The translations under genes were made by a program, and so were the position numbers. Below the pieces are notes generated by a model. The model had not been told where the DNA came from and ran no database searches. It saw nothing but the letters and a program-made list of their open reading frames with translations. A DNA stretch of 64,000 nucleotides, taken from Gaiellasilicea sp037720595 (GTDB lineage: Bacteria > Actinomycetota > Thermoleophilia > Gaiellales > Gaiellaceae). Location of the stretch: positions 124,001 to 188,000 of the forward strand of contig JBBJLW010000001.1 in assembly GCA_037720595.1 (NCBI GenBank). The letters run 5' to 3'. This document shows positions 41,018 through 49,286 of this stretch, one piece after another (the stretch's first letter is position 1; each line of letters opens with the position of its first letter).

Positions 41018-42061
41018 TTAGCTGAGGGCTCCCGCTCGTTTCCGCTGCGGCTCGGGTTCGGGCTCCTCGGTCAGGAGGTCGACGGGCTCGGGCATGTCGC
41101 GGAGCGTTGCGAACGAGAGACCCTCCCGCGCCAGGAAGATCAGCCCCACCCCGACGCCGACCGACATCTCGACCACCTGAAGCACGAGCCCGTAGGCGAA
41201 GCCGGTCGAGTAGGCGACGCCGTACTGAACGAGCGGGAGCGCAACCGCCGCCTGGAGCAGGCCGATGTTGCCCGGCCAGAGCGGAAAGATCGTCGCGACG
41301 TTCATCAGCAGCAGCACCAGCCCTGCGGCGGGCAGGGGCGCGTGAACGTCGAAGGCTCGCATCGCCACGTAGACGGCGAGCAGCTGCAGCGTCCAGCCGA
41401 GGCACTGGAGCAGGATCGCGGCAGCGGCCGGGAGCGGCGAACGCAGGACCGAGAGCCCCTGTCGGGCCATCGCAAGCAGCCGCTTCAGCGGTTTCGCGCC
41501 TTCGAGCACGGTTCTATCGCCACGGCGCGCTCCGATCACGCCGAGCACGAAGAGCCCGACTCCGATCACCGAGACGATCTCGAGGCTCGTCACCGCCCAC
41601 GAGGGAATCTTCGCCGTCGTCAGCACGTAGCCGACGAGGATCAGGGCCGGGAAGACGTCGAAGAGGCGATGAGCGAACACGGTCCCGACGAGCGCCGCGC
41701 TCGTCCCCGAGCCGTGGGGAAGGCGCCGGCGGAGCACGGCGACCCGCGCGAGCTCGCCGATCCGGCCCGGCAGCGCGGCGTTGCCGAGCAGGCCGACCGC
41801 GAACGCGGAGAACACCTGGTTGAACGGCGGCTGCGGCGGCTCGAGAGCCTGGTGGATGGTCAGCCGCCACGCGGACGCTCGCACGAGCACCGAGGCGAGG
41901 TTGAGCCCGAGCGCGAAGACGATCCACGCCCAGTTGACGAAGTCGAAGGCGTGGTAGACGACGTTCCAGTCCGGTCCGCGCCAGTAGAGCAGCGTCCCCA
42001 TCGCGGCGAGCATCAGCAGTGCGAGAGTGACCTGGACGAACCGGTTGTGCCGAAGGCTCAC
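41018..42061 (-). CDS. Lysylphosphatidylglycerol synthase TM-region/UPF0104 membrane protein
   Basis: A 347-residue protein with about eight transmembrane helices of the UPF0104/LPG_synthase_TM (flippase-like) family: NLASVLVRASAWRLTIHQAL, GLLGNAALPGRIGELARVAV, FAHRLFDVFPALILVGYVLT, and NVATIFPLWPGNIGLLQAAV. No LPG synthase catalytic domain is attached. The GTG start overlaps the upstream glycosyltransferase stop (GTGA). Proteins of this type next to GT4 enzymes may help translocate or partition glycolipids; this is inference. Confidence 0.87.
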   Translation of the reverse strand: MSLRHNRFVQVTLALLMLAAMGTLLYWRGPDWNVVYHAFDFVNWAWIVFALGLNLASVLVRASAWRLTIHQALEPPQPPFNQVFSAFAVGLLGNAALPGRIGELARVAVLRRRLPHGSGTSAALVGTVFAHRLFDVFPALILVGYVLTTAKIPSWAVTSLEIVSVIGVGLFVLGVIGARRGDRTVLEGAKPLKRLLAMARQGLSVLRSPLPAAAAILLQCLGWTLQLLAVYVAMRAFDVHAPLPAAGLVLLLMNVATIFPLWPGNIGLLQAAVALPLVQYGVAYSTGFAYGLVLQVVEMSVGVGVGLIFLAREGLSFATLRDMPEPVDLLTEEPEPEPQRKRAGALS

Positions 42062-43200
42062 GCGGCTTCCGATCGAGCGGCAACGCCGGCAACGGCCTCG
42101 TAGATCTCGACCAGACGGCCGGCGACATCGTCCCACGAATAGTGCGCGATCGCGTGCGCGCGGGCCGCCGTGCCGAGAGCAAGGCGGCGAGGCTCGTCAT
42201 CGACGAGCGCGCACACCGCGTCCGCCAGGGCAGCCGAGTCGTCGGGCGGCACCGCCACGGACGTCTCGGGCGTCATCACATCGCGGTAGCCGGTGATGTC
42301 GGAGGCGACGACGGGCGTCGCGCAGGCGAACGCGCGCGTGAGCACCATCCCGAAGCTCTCGCCGCCGAGCGAGGGCGCAACGAGCGCCTTCGCGCTCGCG
42401 AGCTCGGCGGTCAGATCCTCCTGCGTGAGAAAGCCGAGCACATCGATTCCGTCGTCGGAGACGCGCAGGCGCGTCAGCAGCAGCCGCACAGCGAGCGGGT
42501 CGGCGCCGGCGACGCGCAATCGCGCTCCCGTCCGGCGCCGAATCTCGGGCCACGCGCGCAACAGCACCTGGACGCCCTTTCGCTGCTCCTGACGTCCGGC
42601 GAAGATCACTCGGTGCTCGCGGCCGCCGGGCTCGACGTCGTCCGGGATCAGGACGCCGTTCGGCACGATCTCGTACTCGCCCGGCAGCCAGCGTTGTGCG
42701 GATACCCGCGCCTGCTCCGAGACGGCGATCCGCCGGTCGACACGCTCCTCCAGGAAGCCCCAAACCGGCGTCGCGAGCCGCATCCAGCCGAGGTCGCCGC
42801 TCGCGTGGTGCGTTGCGACGGTCGGGCCGTCCCAGAAGGCGAGCGCCGCGATGCACGGCGTCGGGGTCATCGGCTCGTGCAGGTGGAGCAGGTCGAAACG
42901 CTCACGGGCGAGGACGCTACGGATGCGGAGGATCGAGCGAGGGCTGAGAATGATGTTCGGGAGCGAGCCGTTCGCCGGCACGATCACCGAGCGACCGATC
43001 GCGATCACCTCGGGTGGCGGCGTACCGTGCCGGCCCACCCTGGGATGGAGAATGCGGGTGAACTGGCCCGGCGGATCGTTCCCCATGATCAGCCGAACGT
43101 CGAGGCCGAGCCGGCGCAGGGCCGCGGCCTGGAGCTCGGCGTGCTCGACGACCGCACCCCAGAAGGACCACGAAAACGGCACGACGATCCCTATCTTCAT
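42058..43200 (-). CDS. GT4-family glycosyltransferase (PimA-like mannosyltransferase)
   Basis: A 380-residue GT-B enzyme. The N-terminus, IGIVVPFSWSFWGAVVEHAE, the segment DLLHLHEPMTPTPCIAAL, the donor site VIFAGRQEQRKGVQVLLRAW and the E-x7-E motif APSLGGESFGMVLTRAFACA closely follow phosphatidylinositol mannosyltransferases of actinobacteria. It probably transfers mannose from GDP-mannose to a lipid on the inner membrane face. Other GT4 substrates are possible. It is coupled to the flippase-like gene. TAGACT lies 8 nt before its ATG. Confidence 0.87.
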   Translation of the reverse strand: MKIGIVVPFSWSFWGAVVEHAELQAAALRRLGLDVRLIMGNDPPGQFTRILHPRVGRHGTPPPEVIAIGRSVIVPANGSLPNIILSPRSILRIRSVLARERFDLLHLHEPMTPTPCIAALAFWDGPTVATHHASGDLGWMRLATPVWGFLEERVDRRIAVSEQARVSAQRWLPGEYEIVPNGVLIPDDVEPGGREHRVIFAGRQEQRKGVQVLLRAWPEIRRRTGARLRVAGADPLAVRLLLTRLRVSDDGIDVLGFLTQEDLTAELASAKALVAPSLGGESFGMVLTRAFACATPVVASDITGYRDVMTPETSVAVPPDDSAALADAVCALVDDEPRRLALGTAARAHAIAHYSWDDVAGRLVEIYEAVAGVAARSEAA

Positions 43201-43211
43201 CTCGGGTCAGT

Positions 43212-43772
43212 CTAAGGACCGAGTCGCGCGACGAACGCCGCGAAGGCCGCGAGCGCGGTCGTGAGCCGCTCCCGGGTCTCGTCGTCCACGAGCACGCCGT
43301 TCACGAGCTTCTCGTCGGCGCTCGCGACGAAGACCTGCGGCCGCGGGAGCACGAACGCTCCAGCATGCGCGAGCGATTGCCGGAGCTGCGCCTGCGCGCG
43401 CGCCGTTCCCAGACGCCCCGGCGTCGCCCCCAGGACGAGCGTCGGCTTGCCGTCGAGCGGCGTCGGAGCCGGACGGCGCGAGGCCCAGTCGACGGCGTTC
43501 TTCATCACGGCCGGAAGGCCCGCGTTGTACTCCGGGGTCACGACCAGGAGGGCGTCGGCGGTCGCGATCGCGCTGCGCAAGGCGGTCACGGTCTCGGGAA
43601 AGCCGCGCTCCTCGACGTCGCGGTCGTAGAGGGGAATCCTGCGCAGGTCGAACGGCTCGATCGTCATCGCGCCGGGAGCCAGCTCGACACACGCGGCGAG
43701 CAACGCCCGGTTGTAGGAGGCGGCGCGCAGGCTGCCGGCGATCCCCGCGACTCTGATGGCGGCTTCCTCCAT
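43212..43772 (-). CDS. NADPH-dependent FMN reductase/quinone reductase-like flavoprotein
   Basis: A 186-residue flavodoxin-fold enzyme. GIAGSLRAASYNRALLAACV is the FMN phosphate loop; ADALLVVTPEYNAGLPAVMK and NAVDWASRRP complete the FMN-binding family signature (ArsH/ChrR/YieF-like). It reduces quinones, chromate or azo dyes with NAD(P)H. It is divergent from a ring-cleaving dioxygenase-like gene, with 45 bp between starts. This supports a role in quinone or aromatic stress. Confidence 0.87.
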   Translation of the reverse strand: MEEAAIRVAGIAGSLRAASYNRALLAACVELAPGAMTIEPFDLRRIPLYDRDVEERGFPETVTALRSAIATADALLVVTPEYNAGLPAVMKNAVDWASRRPAPTPLDGKPTLVLGATPGRLGTARAQAQLRQSLAHAGAFVLPRPQVFVASADEKLVNGVLVDDETRERLTTALAAFAAFVARLGP

Positions 43773-43817
43773 GTAGAAACCTTCTACAGCAACCGCGAAC
43801 GAGCGACGGAGGACACG

Positions 43818-44744
43818 ATGCGCTTCGAAGGCATCCACCACATCACCCTGATCACCGGCGACGCGCCGGCGAACGTCGACTTCTACACCCGCGTGCTCGG
43901 GCTGCGGCTCGTCAAGAAGACCGTCAATCAGGACGATCCGACGGTCTACCACCTCTTCTACGCCGACGAGCGCGGCAGCGCGGGCTCGGACATCACCTTC
44001 TTCGAGTATCCGGGCGCGCGCCGCGGCAGGCAGGGCGCGGGAATGGTCCACACGATCGTCTGGCGCGTCGCCTCGGAGGCGGCGCTCGATTTCTGGGAGC
44101 AGCGGCTCGCGGGTGAGGCCGGTGCGATCGAGCGCAGCAAGGGGCGGCTTCGGTTCGAGGATCCGGAGGGGGTGGGAGCAGAGCTCGCGGTCGTCGAGTC
44201 GGACGACGAGCCGCTCGTCGCCGAGCACCCAGAGATCCCCCGAGAGCTGGCGCTTCAGGGCTTCGATGGCGTGCGCGCGTATGCCGCCGAGCCCGAGCTG
44301 AGCCGGCAGCTCTTCGAGGAGACGCTCGGCTTCGAGCCGCACGGCGATGGCCGCTGGGAGGTGCGCGGCGAGCGGCGAGGCGGCTGGTTCTCCTTCGAGT
44401 CAGCACCGGCCGAGCGCGGCGTCGGTGGGGCCGGCACCGTCCATCACGTCGCCTTCTCCTCCACGCTCGAGGAGCACGACGCGTGGCAGCGGCGCGTGGC
44501 CGGGGCCGGCATGCAACCGACGCCCGTGATCGACCGCTTCTACTTCCGCTCGGTCTACTTCCGCGAGCCGAACGGCGTCCTCTTCGAGATCGCAACGCTT
44601 GGGCCCGGCTTCGGAACCGACGAGGATCCGGCGCACCTCGGCGAGCGGCTCTCGCTGCCGCCCACCTTCGAGCATCTGCGCGAGCGGATCGAGCCCGCGT
44701 TGACGAAGCTGCCGGACCCGAGGGACACGTGGAAGAGCTCGTGA
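43818..44744 (+). CDS. VOC-family ring-cleaving dioxygenase (MhqO-like)
   Basis: A 308-residue protein with two vicinal-oxygen-chelate modules: GIHHITLITGDAPANVDFYT, then VHTIVWRVASEAALDFWEQR in the first half, and GTVHHVAFSSTLEEHDAWQR plus FREPNGVLFEIATLGPGFG in the second. It matches the MhqO/YkcA-type ring-cleaving dioxygenases that degrade hydroquinones and catechols. GGAGGA precedes the ATG. It is coupled by GTGA to the hydrolase, the same gene order as mhqO-mhqD in Bacillus. Confidence 0.87.
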   Translation: MRFEGIHHITLITGDAPANVDFYTRVLGLRLVKKTVNQDDPTVYHLFYADERGSAGSDITFFEYPGARRGRQGAGMVHTIVWRVASEAALDFWEQRLAGEAGAIERSKGRLRFEDPEGVGAELAVVESDDEPLVAEHPEIPRELALQGFDGVRAYAAEPELSRQLFEETLGFEPHGDGRWEVRGERRGGWFSFESAPAERGVGGAGTVHHVAFSSTLEEHDAWQRRVAGAGMQPTPVIDRFYFRSVYFREPNGVLFEIATLGPGFGTDEDPAHLGERLSLPPTFEHLRERIEPALTKLPDPRDTWKSS

Positions 44745-45370
44745 TCGAAGCCCTCGTCCGCGAACCAGCCGGCGAAGCCAACGGCGCCCTCGTCCTCTTT
44801 CACGGCCGCGGCGCGGACGAGCGCGACCTCTACCCGCTCCTCGACGCGCTCGATCCGGAGCGGCGGCTGCTCGGGGTGTGTCCGCGAGGACCGCTCTCGC
44901 TGCCTCCCGGAGGCGCGCATTGGTATGCGCTCGGGGGGATCCCGACACCGGACCCCGCAACCTTCTGGCCCACCTTCGAGGCGGCATCCGCCTGGCTCGA
45001 TGCTCTTACCATCCCGCTGGAGCGGACCGTGCTTGGCGGCTTTTCCCAGGGTGCCGTGCTGAGCTGGGCACTCGGCCTCAGCCGCGGCGCCACGAAGCGG
45101 CCCGCGGCGATCGTGGCGCTCTCGGGCTTCATGCCGCAGCTGGAGGGCCTCGAGCTCGACCTCTCCGACCTCGACGGCTTCCCGATCGCGATCGGCCACG
45201 GCAGTCTCGACCCGGTGATCGACGTCCGCTTCGGCCGGGAGGCGCGAGAGCTAGTCGAGCCGGCCGGCACCGGGCTGCTCTACCGCGAGTACGCCCTCCC
45301 ACACACGATCGATCCCGGCTTTCTCGGGGAGCTCCGCGACTTCGTCAGCCGAGCTGTGCCAGCCAGTTAA
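44741..45370 (+). CDS. Alpha/beta hydrolase (phospholipase/carboxylesterase, MhqD-like)
   Basis: A 209-residue esterase. VLFHGRGADERDLYPLLDAL is the oxyanion region, VLGGFSQGAVLSWALGLSRG the nucleophile elbow with the catalytic Ser, IAIGHGSLDPVID the Asp, and YREYALPHTID the His. The GTG overlapping the upstream stop is chosen; a GTG four codons earlier is also possible. Clustered with the dioxygenase and the divergent FMN reductase, it probably handles ring-cleavage products. Confidence 0.88.
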   Translation: MIEALVREPAGEANGALVLFHGRGADERDLYPLLDALDPERRLLGVCPRGPLSLPPGGAHWYALGGIPTPDPATFWPTFEAASAWLDALTIPLERTVLGGFSQGAVLSWALGLSRGATKRPAAIVALSGFMPQLEGLELDLSDLDGFPIAIGHGSLDPVIDVRFGREARELVEPAGTGLLYREYALPHTIDPGFLGELRDFVSRAVPAS

Positions 45371-45395
45371 CGGGCTGTTACGAGGCAGGTAAGCT
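45367..45395 (+). promoter_or_regulatory. Putative promoter/operator of the adenosine deaminase gene
   Basis: TAAGCT (45390-45395) lies 7 nt before the ATG. At 17-bp spacing a weak -35, TTAACG (45367-45372), falls inside the interrupted palindrome TAACGGGCTGTTA. The 15-mer TAACGGGCTGTTACG recurs exactly within purL. A purine-related operator is an attractive but unproven reading. Confidence 0.4.
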
Positions 45396-45402
45396 CGCCT
45401 CG

Positions 45403-46395
45403 ATGCCGACGACTGAGGGTCTCGCCGAGCTTCACACTCACCTCGGCGGCTCGGTCGCCTCCGACATCCTCTGGTCGCTCGCGCACGAGCAGGGGATCGC
45501 GCTCCCGGTCAAGGACTTCTGGGAGTTCGACGCGCTCGTCACCGTCTCGGATCCACGCGGGGTTGAGAACCTCGACGCACTCGACCGGATCTACCACTGG
45601 ACGGAGCTGATCCAGTCCTCCCCCATCGCCGTCGAGCGCTCGGTGCACGGCGCGATCGGCGGCGCCTATCGCTCGCAGCGGATCACGACGCTCGAGCTCC
45701 GCTTCAATCCGATGAAGCGCAACCGCGGCGGCGAGCGCGACCTCGACCACGTGATCCTGGCGGCGATCCGTGGGCTCGATCGCGCCTCGATCGAGTACCC
45801 GCAGGTGCGCTGCGGGCTGATCCTGATGATGGATCGGACGTTCACCGCCCGGCAGAACGAGATCGTCGTCGAGAAGGCGATCCGCTGGGCCTCGCGCGGC
45901 GTGATCGGGATCGACATCGCCGGTCCTCGACCGGGTGGCGGCCGCTACGACTACACGCAGATCAAGCCGATGACGGAGGCCGCACGCGCGGCCGGGCTCG
46001 GGATCACGATCCACGTGGGCGAGGAGGGCGTCACTGGTGCCGAGGAGATCGGCGAGGTCGTCGAGCACCTGCGCCCCGAGCGGATCGGCCACGGGATCCT
46101 CGCGGCTCGCGACCCGGAGCTGATGCGACTGCTCCGAGAGGCCGGCACCGTGCTCGAGATCTGCCCCACCTCGAACCTGCTGACGAAGGCCCTGCCCGAC
46201 GAGGCCGCGGTGCGCGAGACCTTTCGCACGTTCGTCGAGCACGGGGTCGCCTTCACGATCGCGACGGACGGGCCGGAGATGATGCACACGCACCTCCGGG
46301 ACGAGCTCGAGCTGCTCGAGCGAATCGGGGCGCTCACGGCCGAGGAGCTCGAGAGTGCGAATCGCCGCGGCCACGAGGCCAGCTTCATCCCCTGA
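45403..46395 (+). CDS. Adenosine deaminase-family amidohydrolase
   Basis: A 330-residue TIM-barrel deaminase with a full zinc site: ELHTHLGGS (His11, His13), IHVGEEG (His204 and catalytic Glu207), RIGHGIL (His230) and FTIATDGPEM (Asp289). Classical adenosine deaminases have TDDP here; this protein has TDGP, so its substrate may differ, for example another purine nucleoside or aminodeoxyfutalosine. It probably salvages purines. It follows the hydrolase by 32 bp but has its own -10 box. Inverted-repeat locus B follows. Confidence 0.87.
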   Translation: MPTTEGLAELHTHLGGSVASDILWSLAHEQGIALPVKDFWEFDALVTVSDPRGVENLDALDRIYHWTELIQSSPIAVERSVHGAIGGAYRSQRITTLELRFNPMKRNRGGERDLDHVILAAIRGLDRASIEYPQVRCGLILMMDRTFTARQNEIVVEKAIRWASRGVIGIDIAGPRPGGGRYDYTQIKPMTEAARAAGLGITIHVGEEGVTGAEEIGEVVEHLRPERIGHGILAARDPELMRLLREAGTVLEICPTSNLLTKALPDEAAVRETFRTFVEHGVAFTIATDGPEMMHTHLRDELELLERIGALTAEELESANRRGHEASFIP

Positions 46396-46400
46396 TCGTT

Positions 46401-46535
46401 CCGGACACGTCGGGGGTCAAAGCCCGGGCATGTCCCTCGCAGACGCCGGGAGCCGCCCAAGCGGCGGTTCTTCGCATGAGACCTGTCCGGCCCAGGCACG
46501 TCCGGGCTTTGACCCCCGACACGTCCCTCCTGGAC
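46401..46535. repeat. Inverted-repeat locus B with GGGGTCAAAGC core
   Basis: GGGGTCAAAGC at 46413-46423 and its inverse GCTTTGACCCC at 46506-46516 sit in near-perfect arms of about 20 bp (each containing GTCGGGGGTCAAAGCCCGG). Between them is a small hairpin, GCCGC/GCGGC. The layout parallels locus A after the YihY gene. It fills most of the 213-bp gap after the deaminase gene, with no coding sequence recognised. Confidence 0.8.
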
Positions 46536-46608
46536 GGTTCGGGCAAGGGGCGCGCCGGAAGTCGGCCGCCGTCACCGCCCGCGCGCACTCGGTGCCTGGC
46601 GGAATCTC

Positions 46609-47574
46609 GTGAGCGTGCGGGGCGTTGCATCAGGAGTCCTGTCCGCCCGCTGGAAGTTCCTGATCGCGCTCTGGAGCGTCTACCTGCTCTGGGGCTCGAC
46701 GTACTTCGCGATCAAGATCTCGGTGCGAACGCTGCCGGCGCTCCTCTCCGCCGGGCTCCGATTCCTCCTAGCCGGCGCCTTGCTCGCGCTCGTCCTCTCG
46801 CTCCGGGGCCGCAGCATCCGGGTGACCCGCCGCGAGCTCGGCGCTTCGGCGCTCGTCGGGCTCGCGCTGCTGACGCTCGGGGTCGGCCTCGTCACGCTCG
46901 CGGAGACGAGGATCGACTCGAGCGTCGCCGCGATGATCGTCGGCTCCGTGCCGCTGCAGGTGATCCTCCTGCGCACGCTCGCGCGCGAGCGCGTCGCTCT
47001 TTGGACGCGGCTGAGCGTTCTCGCCGGGCTCGCCGGGCTGGCACTGGTCGTCGGTCCCGGAGGCGAGGGTGCAGCGAGCGCCGCGGGCCTCGCGCTCGCC
47101 CTCGGCGCAACCGTCTCCTGGTCGCTCGGATCCTTCTTCGGCCAGCGGCTGCCCCTGCCGCAGGATGGCTTCGTGGCGACGACGTGGGAGATGCTCTGCG
47201 GAGGGGTGTTCCTCGTCGTGCTCGCGCTTCTGACCGGCGAGGGCGGCACCGTCGATCCGGGCGGCTTCAGCCTCGAGTCGGCCGCCGCCTGGATCTACCT
47301 CCTCTTTGCCGGCTCGCTGATCGGCTTCACCGCCTACGCCTGGCTGTTGCGGAACGCGCCGATCTCGAAAGTGGTTACGCACCAGTACGTGAACCCCCTG
47401 GTCGCGATCGTGCTCGGTGCTGCGCTGCTGGACGAGCAGCTCGGCCTCGCAACCGGCCTCGGTGCCGCCCTGATCGTCGGGTCCGTCTTCGTCGCCGTCC
47501 GGGAGAAGGGCCCTAGCCGCCGTTCACCTGAGAGCGCTGATGTGAAAGGTACTCCAGCAGATCGGACCGCGTGA
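46609..47574 (+). CDS. EamA/DMT-family transporter
   Basis: A 321-residue ten-helix permease. LWSVYLLWGSTYFAIKISVR and AGALLALVLSLRGRSIRVTR are typical of the drug/metabolite exporter EamA group. The second repeat starts near ALGATVSWSLGSFFGQRLPL and ends with VVTHQYVNPLVAIVLGAALL. The start is GTG. The 3' 62 bp overlap the convergent cystathionine beta-synthase gene, so one of the two C-termini may have been extended. The substrate is unknown. Confidence 0.87.
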   Translation: MSVRGVASGVLSARWKFLIALWSVYLLWGSTYFAIKISVRTLPALLSAGLRFLLAGALLALVLSLRGRSIRVTRRELGASALVGLALLTLGVGLVTLAETRIDSSVAAMIVGSVPLQVILLRTLARERVALWTRLSVLAGLAGLALVVGPGGEGAASAAGLALALGATVSWSLGSFFGQRLPLPQDGFVATTWEMLCGGVFLVVLALLTGEGGTVDPGGFSLESAAAWIYLLFAGSLIGFTAYAWLLRNAPISKVVTHQYVNPLVAIVLGAALLDEQLGLATGLGAALIVGSVFVAVREKGPSRRSPESADVKGTPADRTA

Positions 47575-48916
47575 GAATCGCCGTCGGCCGGCCGGCGCTC
47601 GCGACCACGACCGCCGCGCTCGGACCCGAGAGGTCGGCGAACACCTGGTCGAGCGAATCGGTCACGTCGACGGTCGCGAGCGGCGGCTGCATCGCGACGG
47701 CGACATCGTCGTTCATCGCATCCGGGTTCTTGAAGACGCGTTCCAGCACGCCGCGTTCCTGGAGCGAGCCGATCACGTCCGCGAGCGAATCGGCACCGTC
47801 GCTACGCACGACCGGGAGCTGTGAGATCGAGTAGCGCTGCATCAGATCGATCGCCGCACCCACCTTCTGGTGCGACTCGATCGTGACGAAATCGGGCACA
47901 TCGTGCTCCTCGCGACGCTTGAACCGCAGCACCTCGTCGATCGTGGGGGCCGGCAGCTTCCGCTCCAGGAAGCCGTACTGGAGCATCCAGTTGTCGTCGT
48001 AGAACTTCGAGAGATACGAGCGGCCGCTGTCGGGCAGGACGGTCAGAATGGTCGCATCCGAACCGAAGTCCCGAGCGATCTCGAGCGCCGCCCACACCGT
48101 CGTCCCGGCCGAGCCGCCGGCGAGAATTCCTTCCTCGCGAGCGAGGCTACGCGCGGTGACGAACGAGTCGCGGTCGGAGACACGCACCCAGCGGTCGACG
48201 ACGTTCCGATCCATCGTCTCGGGCCACATGTCCTTGCCGATCCCCTCGACGAGGTACGGATGCGTCTCCTCGGACGTGTAGACCGAGCCCTCGGGATCCG
48301 CCCCCACGATCTGGATCTGCGAATTCTGCTCCTTCAGAAAGCGGCCGACGCCTGAGACGGTTCCGCCGGTCCCGACCGAGATCACGACCGCGTCGAGCTC
48401 GCCGCCGGTCTGCTCCCAGATCTCCGGTCCCGTCGTCGCATAGTGGGCTTCCGGGTTCGCCAGGTTCGAGTACTGGTCGGGCTTGAAGCCGCCGGGAATC
48501 TCCTCCGCGAGCCGGTCGGAGACGGAGTAGTAGCTCTCCGGCGAATCGTGCTCGACCGCCGTCGGAGTGATCACGACCTCGGCGCCGTACGCGCGCAGCA
48601 TCGAAATCTTCTCCTGGCTCATCTTGTCGGGCATCACGAAGATGCAGCGGTAGCCTCGCTTGGCCGCGGCGATGGCGAGCCCGACCCCGGTGTTGCCCGA
48701 GGTCGGCTCGACGATCGTGCCGCCCGGCCGGAGCTTCCCCGCCCGCTCCGCCGCGTCGATCATCGCCATCCCGATCCGATCCTTGTTCGAGCCGCCGGGG
48801 TTCAGATACTCGAGCTTCGCGAGTAGGCGCGGCTGCACGTCGCGGCCGATCCGGTCGAGCCGCACGATCGGCGTCGAGCCGACCAGCTCGAGGAGAGTTG
48901 GGTACGCGCGCGCCAT
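47513..48916 (-). CDS. Cystathionine beta-synthase
   Basis: A 467-residue PLP enzyme joining serine and homocysteine in transsulfuration. The fold II core has YLNPGGSNKDR (PLP lysine Lys45), EPTSGNTGVGLAI (phosphate loop) and VGTGGTVSGVGRFLKE. A C-terminal pair of CBS (Bateman) domains at about 345-460 follows, as in mycobacterial Cbs, and probably senses an adenosyl ligand. The fusion separates it from plain cysteine synthase. Its 3' end overlaps the convergent DMT gene. Confidence 0.92.
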   Translation of the reverse strand: MARAYPTLLELVGSTPIVRLDRIGRDVQPRLLAKLEYLNPGGSNKDRIGMAMIDAAERAGKLRPGGTIVEPTSGNTGVGLAIAAAKRGYRCIFVMPDKMSQEKISMLRAYGAEVVITPTAVEHDSPESYYSVSDRLAEEIPGGFKPDQYSNLANPEAHYATTGPEIWEQTGGELDAVVISVGTGGTVSGVGRFLKEQNSQIQIVGADPEGSVYTSEETHPYLVEGIGKDMWPETMDRNVVDRWVRVSDRDSFVTARSLAREEGILAGGSAGTTVWAALEIARDFGSDATILTVLPDSGRSYLSKFYDDNWMLQYGFLERKLPAPTIDEVLRFKRREEHDVPDFVTIESHQKVGAAIDLMQRYSISQLPVVRSDGADSLADVIGSLQERGVLERVFKNPDAMNDDVAVAMQPPLATVDVTDSLDQVFADLSGPSAAVVVASAGRPTAILTRSDLLEYLSHQRSQVNGG

Positions 48917-48918
48917 CG

Positions 48919-49064
48919 GGGGCCAACCCTACAGAGCGCGCGGCAGCCCATAGTCGAGCCGAGGCGGCCTCGACCGGGGTGGGCGCATTCCCGTCCCGCA
49001 CGAAGGATGCGTCGAGGTAATTGCGAATACGCACGTCGAGCTCGTCCATGAGACGAGTAGCCAT
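48919..49064 (-). other. Possible coding remnant upstream of cystathionine beta-synthase
   Basis: An open frame starts at an ATG and reads MATRLMDELDVRIRNYLDAS, then NAPTPVEAASARLWAAARS, before running on as an out-of-frame overlap with the next gene. The composition is protein-like for about 50 residues, but there is no stop before the overlap and no recognised family. It may be a gene remnant or chance. The stretch also holds the promoter region of the synthase gene. Confidence 0.2.
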
Positions 49065-49079
49065 CGTCAAGGAGCCAGA

Positions 49080-49274
49080 ATGAATCTCGGATTGCGCACG
49101 ATTCTCCTGCTCGTCGCCGTTGTTCTCTTCGTCCTCGCCGTCTTCTCCGATACCCGTTGGCCCGACTTCATCGGCCTCGGCCTGGCGGTGTTCGCAGGCG
49201 CATTCCTCAGCGACGCGCTGGGCTTCGCCGACCGCACGTTCAACAGCACGAGAGACCGCAACGACACGACGTAG
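49080..49274 (+). CDS. Small membrane protein
   Basis: A 64-residue protein with two hydrophobic helices (LRTILLLVAVVLFVLAVFSD and FIGLGLAVFAGAFLSDALGF) and a polar tail (RTFNSTRDRNDTT). An AAGGAGCC ribosome binding site precedes the ATG. It resembles small uncharacterised actinobacterial membrane proteins. It converges on purH with 12 bp between stops. Confidence 0.72.
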   Translation: MNLGLRTILLLVAVVLFVLAVFSDTRWPDFIGLGLAVFAGAFLSDALGFADRTFNSTRDRNDTT

Positions 49275-49286
49275 GCTCGGCTTGCG

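Noticed and set aside
47513..47574. Frameshift at the overlapping 3' ends of the DMT transporter and cystathionine beta-synthase genes
   Set aside because: Both frames are open to clear stop codons and the synthase C-terminus looks complete; a convergent overlap explains the data without invoking an error.
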